A DNA stretch of 7,836 nt, taken from positions 1 through 7,836 of the forward strand of contig CAKUKJ010000091.1 in NCBI GenBank assembly GCA_934662525.1, in the 5' to 3' direction. Under the pieces are notes generated by a model. The model searched no databases. It had not been told where the DNA came from and saw only the letters and a program-made list of their open reading frames with translations. Positions 1 to 4,634 of the stretch are shown here, one piece after another. The stretch comes from an uncultured Coriobacteriales bacterium (GTDB lineage: Bacteria; Actinomycetota; Coriobacteriia; Coriobacteriales; UMGS124). How positions within the stretch are numbered: the stretch's first letter is position 1; each line of letters begins with the position of its first letter. Made by a program: the position numbers and the translations under genes.

Positions 1-1
1 C

Positions 2-190
2 GCCCTGCGCATCGACGACCACAGACGCCGCTACGGCCTTGCCTACTCCACCGCCCGCCAGGACCTCACGACGCTCGTGAGACGCGACATGCTCGACATG
101 CACTACGAAGGCAAGGCGCAGGTGTTCACGGCATGCAGGGGAATGAAGGGCGTTTTGGCTAAAAGATACTCGAGCAGTATGGCGCGATAA
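2..190 (+). CDS. C-terminal fragment of a Fic-family-like protein (winged-helix tail)
   Basis: An open frame enters from the left edge and ends at TAA 188-190, giving 62 visible residues. The stretch around YGLAYSTARQDL, then LVRRDML and a basic tail, reads as a winged-helix recognition helix and wing. It resembles the short DNA-binding domain at the C-terminus of many Fic (AMP-transferase) proteins, where a Ser/Ala-Thr-Ala-x-x-Asp-Leu helix is typical. The catalytic Fic motif (HPFxxGNGR) would lie upstream and is not visible, so the family call rests only on this tail. Another winged-helix regulator is possible. GC content falls over the last 15 codons, towards the AT-rich region that follows. 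No clear terminator follows the stop; only an imperfect A/T-rich inverted repeat is seen just after it. Confidence 0.5.
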   Translation, partial: ALRIDDHRRRYGLAYSTARQDLTTLVRRDMLDMHYEGKAQVFTACRGMKGVLAKRYSSSMAR

Positions 191-620
191 ATACTATAAC
201 TATCAACTTTATGGTTATGTAGTCACAATACCTGGCTTTTTATCTTGCCGTCGCCCATATTTCTCGAACAATTCGCCCATAGGAAGCCGTGGGATGATTT
301 GCCAGAAATCCCTGAAGCAAGAAGATTTGGCACAAGCTGCAATGAATTAGACGCATGCTGAAAGAACCTCTGAAGACATAGCAAGAGGCATGCAGTGGGG
401 TATAACGCCCCAGGATTCAGCACTGGAGCGTCTTTGTTTCCCGCATTTCGATACGCAAAAATATTAAGTATGAATTGATAGTTTAGGTTTTCTCTGAACA
501 ACTTGACGTGGGACGCGACCCAAGCGGCCGCGCTGCCGCAAAACGTATATGCCAACCCTTTGCCCGAGTGGCCCCTTTCAAAAGACCTCAGCACACACTA
601 GTCGCCCCAAAGTGCAGCCC

Positions 621-640
621 TTTGCGTCAATTGACGCAAA
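621..640. repeat. Perfect 20-bp palindrome, probable operator
   Basis: TTTGCGTCAATTGACGCAAA reads identically on both strands. Its right half, CAATTGACGCAA (628-639), matches CAATTGACGTAA at 4005-4016 in the phased array at 11 of 12 positions. A symmetric site with a 20-bp span is typical for a dimeric helix-turn-helix protein. The shared half-site suggests that whatever binds the array also binds here, upstream of the initiator gene. The binding protein is not identified by the sequence. Confidence 0.65.
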
Positions 641-741
641 CGAACGGAACGCAGTCGTTAATCATTGTCGGCCATAGGTGCTTTGTTGCTATTAAAATGC
701 CTGGTAAATATACACATAAACAACTTTACGTTAATGGTTGA

Positions 742-754
742 CGAGAATTTCTCG
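742..754. repeat. Short inverted repeat (6-bp arms, 1-nt centre)
   Basis: CGAGAA-T-TTCTCG is symmetric and follows an ACGT core (728-731) and a TTGACG-type half-site (738-743). It could be a further operator half-site pair. It is short enough to occur by chance, and no function is assigned. Confidence 0.3.
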
Positions 755-811
755 CCACGCATGGCCCTGATTCACGCATCGCTTTCCGTAAAAAATTCCG
801 CTTGAATCCCT

Positions 812-841
812 TTGTCGTCAACTTGTCGAAAAGGATATAAA
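812..841 (+). promoter_or_regulatory. Candidate sigma-70-type promoter for the leader/initiator transcript
   Basis: TTGTCG (812-817) and TATAAA (836-841) are 18 bp apart, with four and five matches to the -35 and -10 consensus. Transcription would start near 848 and give a leader of roughly 330 nt before the initiator start, covering the inverted repeat, the small ORF and the terminal hairpin. A perfect TATAAT also occurs at 1013-1018 but has no acceptable -35 element. Both are weak predictions in AT-rich DNA. Confidence 0.3.
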
Positions 842-951
842 CCATATTTCCTTCATAAATGATAAACGTTAGCGATACGTCCGACAGGCCCTTTTATGTA
901 AGGAAACCTATGGCTTTCAGTAAAGCCCGACAAGGTTTTCGGCAATAAACG

Positions 952-1004
952 AAAACAGCCAGCTTGATCACGAGCACGGTGGCCTCATGAACAAACTGGC
1001 TGTT
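952..1004 (+). promoter_or_regulatory. Leader inverted repeat with alternative pairing partner
   Basis: AACAGCCAG (954-962) and CTGGCTGTT (996-1004) are a perfect 9-bp inverted repeat with a 33-nt loop. The loop contains a GGTGG Shine-Dalgarno-like tract (978-982) and the ATG at 987. The left arm extended to AAAACAGCC (952-960) is also perfectly complementary to GGCTGTTTT (1169-1177), next to the initiator start codon. Two mutually exclusive structures are therefore possible, which is how a translational or attenuation switch would look. A smaller hairpin, AGGTG/CACCT (1031-1047), lies between them. Function is inferred. Confidence 0.45.
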
Positions 1005-1106
1005 GTAGCTGCTATAATTCGTTGCGTCGAAGGTGTTACCAGCACCTGCGGCCTAGTCGCAAACTCCAACCAGCTGCGAGAACAACGCTATAGCATGCGC
1101 TCATGA
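987..1106 (+). CDS. Possible leader peptide, 39 codons
   Basis: ATG at 987 is preceded by GGTGG (978-982) at a spacing of 4 nt, and the frame runs to TGA at 1104-1106, 72 nt before the initiator start. The peptide begins MNKLAVVAAIIR and has no recognisable domain. The case for it is positional: ribosomes reading codons 4-6 would melt the right arm of the 9-bp inverted repeat and free its left arm to pair near the initiator start. Plasmid leader peptides such as RepY of IncI plasmids act this way. The ORF is short and could be chance. The Shine-Dalgarno spacing is tight. Confidence 0.3.
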   Translation: MNKLAVVAAIIRCVEGVTSTCGLVANSNQLREQRYSMRS

Positions 1107-1154
1107 TAGCACACATGCGTGGGCTGTCTTGTCGTTTGTGCTCTACGTGTCTTC

Positions 1155-1178
1155 GCAGCCTCGAGAGAGGCTGTTTTG
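1155..1178 (+). terminator. Terminator/attenuator-like hairpin that hides the initiator ribosome binding site
   Basis: CAGCCTC (1156-1162) pairs perfectly with GAGGCTG (1167-1173) around a GAGA tetraloop of the stable GNRA class. A G-U pair can extend the stem, and TTTT (1174-1177) follows directly. The GAGAGAGG Shine-Dalgarno (1163-1170) lies in the loop and right arm, so folding would block initiation at ATG 1179 as well as resemble an intrinsic terminator. A competing helix exists: GGGCTG near 1122-1127 can pair with CAGCCT of the left arm. The T-tract is only four long, so the RBS-occlusion role seems likelier than full termination. Confidence 0.5.
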
Positions 1179-2738
1179 ATGAACGAGGTTTTCGATGCCC
1201 AGGCGTGGGAGGTGAGGTCGTCCGCCCTACGTCTATCTCCAGTAGACCTTGATGGTTTGGACGATGATCTCGCATCCTCCCATGGCGCGGGTTATCGCTA
1301 CCTCAGCCTCAAAGCCTCCCCCATCCTTGCTGGCATGCGATCGGCCAATCCCCACCCTCATTGCGACCGCTGGGCCTTCGATATCGACGGACTCGTCTTT
1401 GTCACTGCCATTCCCTATGAGGCAAGCGCGAGGGCGCGGGGTTCCCGTGAAGCGCGCGAGATGCTCGACGCGGTTCTCGAGCGCTCCCTTGCGCTTGCCA
1501 AAGAGAACGGTTGGTTTGAAGGCGGCTCGCCTGCACTCGCCGCCAACGATTGCCGCCATCACGCAAGCGAGCGAGCCGCCTTCGATAGCCCCCGCGCGTA
1601 TGGCCGCGCGGTCTCACATCGCCGTGCGGCACTGACAGCCGGCTGCCCCACAATCGATCGCGAATCCGCATGCCATGCTTTCGGCACCGCCCGACACAAT
1701 GGCACTGGACCGTCGTCTGCGTATGAGCGCGGCGGTCGCTCCCCCGTCACCGCCCATACGACCGACGTGCGCGCCCTTGACGCGGCCCTCGACGCAGCGC
1801 ATTACACACGCCTGCCGCAGTGGGCCCTTGCGGGGTCGCTGCCCCTTACCGTTTCGGAGCGCATCGTCGCGGCCGACGTCATGGACGTCATGGGGTCGGG
1901 TTCCGTCCTCTCCTACCAAGCCGACCGTGCGCGGCTGTATGCCCGCACCGGTCTCAAGCCCTCCACCGTCACAGTCGCTCTCAAAGGCCTCGCAGCCAAG
2001 GGTATCCTATGCCCTGTCGCCAGCACGCGCGGCCGCTTCACCGTCGCCTGGGAAAGGCTTGCCGAGTTCGTCAGTCAATGCCCGGAGGGGTCGCGGGCCA
2101 TGGGCTCGGCCCTCACTGCGGCCGAGATGCGTCGACGGCTGAGCAACACCGACAAGGGGCTCGCCGTGCCTGTGTGGGCCGTGCAGCTGTGCGGCGCGAC
2201 AGAGGCGGCACTGCTCCTCGCAAAGGCCTGGGCCATGGGACACGGCGGCGGGGACGGCCGCGTGTGGGCGGCGGGAACCACGCTCGCCACATGGCTCCCC
2301 GGCAACGAACGTTCCCTCAGAAGGGCCCGTGCAAGCCTTGCGGAGCAAGGCGTTGCCCAGTCTACAGGTCAGTATACATACGACCGTTTATACAATCATG
2401 GCATCGCCCGCAACAAGACGGTCGAGATCAGTGTGACTGCCACAACAGTGGCCCGCGCCCTTGCCGTGCGCGGCATCGACTTCGGCGCCGATCTCACCTC
2501 TATCATCTCCACGTTCTTCTGCGAGGACGCCTCCGTCCGCCGCGACGCGGCCCTCTGGGACGAGCGGCGCTCCGCCAAGATGAGCCTGCGCCGTCTGCGC
2601 CGCGGGCTTGCCGTCCTCGCCCTGCAGGGCTCCCCTAGCGCCCTCAAAGCCCGCGCCATGGTGGACGCGGGCACGACATCGCACGCCTCAGCCCCGTGGC
2701 GCACAACGCCCCTCAGGGCCCTTCCCCCCGCCGCCTAG
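1179..2738 (+). CDS. Putative plasmid replication initiator, double winged-helix protein (519 aa)
   Basis: The ATG at 1179 is chosen over an in-frame upstream start at 1119 because GAGAGAGG (1163-1170) sits 8 nt before it. Residues 1-115 form an N-terminal domain I do not recognise. Residues 120-200 are an Ala/Arg/His-rich, low-complexity linker. Residues 222-298 look like a winged helix, with helix-turn-helix RLYARTGLKPSTVTVALKGL followed by a short GRFTVAW wing. Residues 330-418 look like a second winged helix, with helices around TEAALLLAKAW and NERSLRRARASLAEQGV and a Tyr-rich wing. The C-terminus is basic (RRSAKMSLRRLRRGL). Two tandem winged helices are the fold of many theta-type plasmid Rep proteins, and the origin-like array, DnaA box and leader nearby favour that role. 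No named Rep family is recognised, and a transcription regulator is the main alternative. Codons 398-412 are more AT-rich than the rest. Confidence 0.5.
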   Translation: MNEVFDAQAWEVRSSALRLSPVDLDGLDDDLASSHGAGYRYLSLKASPILAGMRSANPHPHCDRWAFDIDGLVFVTAIPYEASARARGSREAREMLDAVLERSLALAKENGWFEGGSPALAANDCRHHASERAAFDSPRAYGRAVSHRRAALTAGCPTIDRESACHAFGTARHNGTGPSSAYERGGRSPVTAHTTDVRALDAALDAAHYTRLPQWALAGSLPLTVSERIVAADVMDVMGSGSVLSYQADRARLYARTGLKPSTVTVALKGLAAKGILCPVASTRGRFTVAWERLAEFVSQCPEGSRAMGSALTAAEMRRRLSNTDKGLAVPVWAVQLCGATEAALLLAKAWAMGHGGGDGRVWAAGTTLATWLPGNERSLRRARASLAEQGVAQSTGQYTYDRLYNHGIARNKTVEISVTATTVARALAVRGIDFGADLTSIISTFFCEDASVRRDAALWDERRSAKMSLRRLRRGLAVLALQGSPSALKARAMVDAGTTSHASAPWRTTPLRALPPAA

Positions 2739-3370
2739 AAAGCCGTAGGCGATTCCTTCCAGACAACCTAACAAGCCTGTGCCCAACCTTCGCGTGCGCA
2801 AGGGACCACAGATTCGGCGGGACACGTCTCCCGTCTCGCGACGTCGAGCCCAACACTCCCCCAACCGTCCTATAACAGACCTCCCGGCAAGGCTGCCGAA
2901 AAGGCCCCGCCTCCACAGGCAGCCTCTTCACCGGAACAAGGACAAATACGTACCGCATTGCGTAACAAATCCAGACCGCACGTTGAAACTGCAGGGGCAA
3001 ATAGAGACCGCAATTCTCCTTAAGGTCTTTACTCTCCTCTCTACGCTCCCTAAAAGAAAGCGACGGGAAAAAGAGGCTGTAAATGAAACCTCTCCGAGAA
3101 GTTCGTTGGATATCGTGATGTCCCAAGATCAAGCTGCCATCGGGGCTCTTCAGATATTGCTGGATACAAAAAATGGCAGACCGAGAAAAGGAAAGCAATG
3201 CACAGGCTGAGGCGGTTCGGTTAGCGTGCCTCGCTACCACGCTCTGGCAGTTTTAACTCCCCTCGAAACGCTCATGTAAATGAGACAAAAGTAGGGCAAT
3301 ACGTATATATGCTTATATGAATATAAGGAGAGCCCTCAACATCCCAGTGGCTTACTTGCAAGCAGGCTCT
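2739..3370. other. Gene-poor region between the initiator and the coiled-coil protein
   Basis: Two long frames overlap here on opposite strands (2779-3210 plus, 2713-3240 minus). Neither has a recognisable domain or a convincing ribosome binding site, and the plus one is a Pro/Arg-rich, low-information sequence. No good terminator follows the initiator stop. An inverted repeat AGCGTG (3223-3228) / CACGCT (3238-3243) has a 9-nt loop but only a distant T-run. CTCAT/ATGAG forms a small hairpin near 3271-3284. GC content falls steadily rightwards and is lowest at 3290-3330. The region may be spacer, a decayed gene or an uncharacterised small-protein locus. Confidence 0.4.
3312..3327. repeat. A/T-rich inverted repeat CTTATAT-GA-ATATAAG
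   Basis: Perfect 7-bp arms (3312-3318 and 3321-3327) are separated by GA, just left of the coiled-coil gene's stop codon and after an ATACGTAT palindrome (3300-3307). It could act in termination or as a protein site. Its low complexity makes chance symmetry plausible. Confidence 0.3.
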
Positions 3371-3371
3371 C
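3327..3371 (-). terminator. Possible terminator of the coiled-coil gene
   Basis: GAGAGCC (3328-3334) pairs with GGCTCTC (3365-3371), with one further G-U pair, across a 30-nt loop, so the stem overlaps the stop codon of the minus-strand gene. On the transcript the stem is followed by a U/A-rich stretch rather than a clean U-run. The long loop and poor tail make it a weak terminator candidate. Confidence 0.25.
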
Positions 3372-3955
3372 TACTCCCCTGCTTCTCCTGACTGCTGTTT
3401 CTTTGCGGGAAGGCCCAAGAGTCGCCTCCAGAGGGGCACTTTGGGGGCTGTGAGGGCGTTGAGGGTCTCCGTTTGCTGCCTCACCAGCTCGTCGTAGCGG
3501 GAACGTTCGGCCTCGACCTTGTCGTCGAGACGCTCGACGCGGTCGCTTAGCTCCTTTACCTGGCTGGTGAGAGATTCGATCTTCTCGTCTTTGGCTTTGA
3601 GGATGAGCTCGTTTTTCTCCGCCTCTGCCTTCAAGACGCGGTCCATAAGCTGCTCAATAGTGTCTTGAATCGACTCTTTTTCCTGCTCAGATGGCATTTT
3701 TGGGCGAATGACACGCTTCTTTTGGGTGTGCTCTGGCTCGCTGGCCTCCCCTGCCGACGTGTTTGCCGGTTGCTTTATGAGGCCTTTCTTCTGAAGCTTG
3801 TCGGCCACGGCCGAGGCAAGCCAGTCGTCCATGTATGTTGTGCGGCCTTCGACGCTTCGATGCGACTTGTCTGGGTCGAGTTCGTCAGCAACTTTGATAA
3901 TCGTCGGCTTCGAGACACCTGTTTCCTTGACCATATCGCTATAGGTGGTTTGCAC
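3371..3955 (-). CDS. HTH/coiled-coil plasmid maintenance protein, KfrA/DUF536-like (194 aa)
   Basis: The start is GTG 3953-3955. AAAGGA lies about 8 nt upstream, and the alternative Met8 has no Shine-Dalgarno. Residues 3-25 form a helix-turn-helix (SDMVKETGVSKPTIIKVADE), followed to about residue 50 by a wing or helix. Residues 60-87 are a flexible Lys/Pro/Glu linker. Residues 88-168 are a continuous charged heptad-like coiled coil. Residues 174-182 (VPLWRRLLG) form a short aromatic-basic C-terminal motif. HTH, coiled coil and a terminal tryptophan motif in under 200 residues match the plan of Gram-positive plasmid DUF536 proteins and, more loosely, KfrA. These proteins bind repeats near plasmid origins or centromeres and can autoregulate. 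The gene lies immediately downstream of the phased ACGT array, and its candidate promoter overlaps an array element. The array is its likeliest target. The exact function (partition, copy control or repressor) is not shown by the sequence. Confidence 0.65.
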   Translation of the reverse strand: MQTTYSDMVKETGVSKPTIIKVADELDPDKSHRSVEGRTTYMDDWLASAVADKLQKKGLIKQPANTSAGEASEPEHTQKKRVIRPKMPSEQEKESIQDTIEQLMDRVLKAEAEKNELILKAKDEKIESLTSQVKELSDRVERLDDKVEAERSRYDELVRQQTETLNALTAPKVPLWRRLLGLPAKKQQSGEAGE

Positions 3956-3979
3956 AGGAAGATCCTTTCAAAGCCTTTG

Positions 3980-4014
3980 ACGTTCATTTACGCCCGTTAA
4001 ACATCAATTGACGT
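3980..4014. repeat. Phased ACGT array, cluster A
   Basis: Four related elements have cores at 3980 (ACGT), 3990 (ACGC), 4001 (ACAT) and 4011 (ACGT), that is, 10, 11 and 10 bp apart. The flanks are mostly TTG/TTT on the left and A/T on the right. This cluster lies between the candidate promoter and the GTG start of the coiled-coil gene. The last element, CAATTGACGTAA (4005-4016), is the one matching the 621-640 palindrome half. Confidence 0.6.
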
Positions 4015-4062
4015 AAGTATAACCCTTAACACCGAAGCAAAGCACATTGTACCAGGTGTTTC

Positions 4063-4092
4063 ATTATACACACTTTACAACCTTAACGTCTA
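4063..4092 (-). promoter_or_regulatory. Candidate promoter of the coiled-coil gene
   Basis: On the minus strand a perfect TATAAT (4063-4068) lies 18 bp from TAGACG (4087-4092), which matches the -35 consensus at four of six bases. The start point would be near 4056, giving a leader of about 100 nt that includes cluster A. The -35 overlaps the first core of cluster B (4086-4089), as expected for autorepression by an array-binding protein. The -10 also overlaps the DnaA-box match. Confidence 0.4.
4064..4072 (+). promoter_or_regulatory. DnaA box (consensus match)
   Basis: TTATACACA matches the bacterial DnaA box TTATNCACA at all positions. It lies between repeat clusters A and B in AT-rich DNA, the usual arrangement at iteron-type plasmid origins. 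One nonamer in AT-rich DNA can arise by chance, and its overlap with the candidate -10 gives an alternative reading. Confidence 0.4.
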
Positions 4093-4166
4093 TTTACATT
4101 CAAATACGTCAATTATCGTTAATTAACATATTTATGTAAATGTACGTGAAATAACGTAAAGCATGT
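4086..4166. repeat. Phased ACGT array, cluster B (main block)
   Basis: Nine near-contiguous degenerate decamers have cores at 4086, 4096, 4106, 4116, 4126, 4134, 4144, 4154 and 4163. The cores read ACGT, ACAT, ACGT, TCGT, ACAT, ATGT, ACGT, ACGT, ATGT, in a loose TTWACGTNAA context. Spacing is exactly 10 bp except for one 8-bp and one 9-bp step. One element per helical turn means a protein binding them would load along one DNA face. This resembles partition centromeres made of short repeats (for example 11-bp repeats of R1 parC) or a dense iteron origin. Confidence 0.7.
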
Positions 4167-4191
4167 TAAGTAACTGACTCGAGCAGATTTT

Positions 4192-4232
4192 ACGTTAAAA
4201 GTGTTCTGACGTCAATATACGTTTACTTACGT
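4192..4232. repeat. Phased ACGT array, cluster C
   Basis: Exact ACGT cores occur at 4192, 4209, 4219 and 4229. The last three are exactly 10 bp apart and include TTACTTACGTAA-type sequence. The block is followed by about 55 bp of more mixed sequence without cores before cluster D. Confidence 0.6.
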
Positions 4233-4287
4233 AAAAGGGAAGTCGGGTTATGTTGACTGTGAGTGTGGAGGGATAGGATTCCTAAAA

Positions 4288-4369
4288 GCGTCTACTTACG
4301 ACAATTAACGTGTATTGACGTAAAAACAGCTCTTTACATTAGTTTACACTGTATGTCGTAAACTAATGT
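4288..4369. repeat. Phased array, cluster D
   Basis: Cores at 4288 (GCGT), 4298 (ACGA), 4308 (ACGT), 4318 (ACGT), 4326 (ACAG), 4336 (ACAT), 4346 (ACAC), 4356 (TCGT) and 4366 (ATGT) are 10 bp apart apart from one 8-bp step. The right half coincides with the perfect inverted repeat 4333-4372, so dyad symmetry and helical phasing are superimposed. Confidence 0.6.
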
Positions 4370-4372
4370 AAA
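4333..4372. repeat. Perfect 15-bp inverted repeat with 10-bp spacer
   Basis: TTTACATTAGTTTAC (4333-4347) and GTAAACTAATGTAAA (4358-4372) are exact reverse complements around a 10-bp centre. As RNA or extruded DNA it would form a 15-bp stem. As a protein site it places two pairs of array cores in opposite orientation. There is no T-run and no gene immediately before it on either strand, so a terminator is unlikely. An origin hairpin, nick/relaxation region or central operator are all possible. Confidence 0.65.
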
Positions 4373-4578
4373 TCATTATAAAGTATATAAAATACCTGGT
4401 AAACACCTATAAGGAAATAAGCAAAAGAGTTTCTTAGGATGACATTAGTAAAGAGATGTAAAGACAAACATAAAGGTTTACGAATCTGGTTGTCAAAGCT
4501 TGCAAGGGATGTATGCGTGCAATCCCCTACAGAGGGCTTCACGAGGTGGGGCAGGAGGCGTAAAAGAAGTCCTCTATT
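4373..4578. other. Remainder of the intergenic region beside the SNF2 gene
   Basis: No gene is seen. A 15-bp element at 4389-4403 matches 694-708 at 14 of 15 positions (core CCTGGTAAA). Weaker cores near 4442, 4456, 4468 and 4480 are no longer 10-bp phased. Positions 4505-4560 are abruptly GC-rich and include GGGAT/ATCCC pairing around a short loop. No good terminator for the SNF2 gene is visible. Confidence 0.4.
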
Positions 4579-4614
4579 ACGTTAAGCGATGTAAAGCATG
4601 TTCACGTCATGACG
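4579..4614. repeat. Phased array, cluster E, with CGTCATGACG palindrome
   Basis: Cores at 4579 (ACGT), 4589 (ATGT), 4598 (ATGT) and 4604 (ACGT) abut a perfect 10-bp palindrome (4605-4614), only about 20 bp from the SNF2 stop codon. This shows that the array signal runs up to the edge of the neighbouring gene. Confidence 0.45.
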
Positions 4615-4634
4615 CCATACGCATGTTTGCGCCC

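Larger units (their letters stand above)
191..986. other. AT-rich non-coding region upstream of the initiator leader
   Basis: About 800 bases hold no convincing gene. The longest frame, on the minus strand at 223-594, has no recognisable domain, no good ribosome binding site and composition unlike the real genes here. No tRNA-like cloverleaf was found. What is present: a small hairpin (TGGGG 396-400 with CCCCA 408-412), a perfect 20-bp palindrome (621-640), a 13-bp near-palindrome (742-754), a 15-bp element (694-708) that recurs at 4389-4403, a one-mismatch DnaA-box-like sequence (ATATACACA, 708-716), two close ACGT cores (866 and 877) and a possible promoter (812-841). The density of symmetric sites suggests a control or origin region rather than decayed coding DNA. 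Confidence 0.5.
4156..4602. repeat. 12-bp direct repeat GTAAAGCATGTT, two copies
   Basis: Identical copies lie at 4156-4167 and 4591-4602, at the end of cluster B and inside cluster E. Each overlaps array elements and keeps the same register to the neighbouring core, so they look like duplicated array units rather than an independent element. Confidence 0.5.

Noticed and set aside
223..594. 123-codon open frame on the minus strand
   Set aside because: No recognisable domain, Cys/Ser/Leu-rich composition unlike the true genes, no good ribosome binding site, and it covers a region with operator-like symmetry.
508..741. 77-codon open frame on the plus strand
   Set aside because: Starts with GTG without a Shine-Dalgarno and overlaps the 20-bp palindrome; the peptide shows no family features.
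1013..1018. Perfect TATAAT as the initiator promoter
   Set aside because: No acceptable -35 at 16-18 bp, and it lies within the candidate leader ORF.
1231..1370. His-x-His-like motif (HPHCDRW) as rolling-circle HUH relaxase signature
   Set aside because: No hydrophobic HUH strand context and no downstream catalytic tyrosine motif is evident; the protein instead has winged-helix segments.
2713..3240. 175-codon minus frame and opposing 143-codon plus frame (2779-3210)
   Set aside because: They overlap almost completely, lack ribosome binding sites and domains, and the minus frame also overlaps the end of the initiator gene. Kept only as a described region.
3355..4506. CTTGCAAG palindromes at 3355-3362 and 4499-4506 as att or transposon ends
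   Set aside because: Only 8 bp are shared, an 8-bp palindrome is common by chance, and no integrase or transposase is present.
3978..4614. CRISPR array
   Set aside because: Repeats are about 10 bp, degenerate and nearly contiguous, with no spacers of uniform length and no cas genes.
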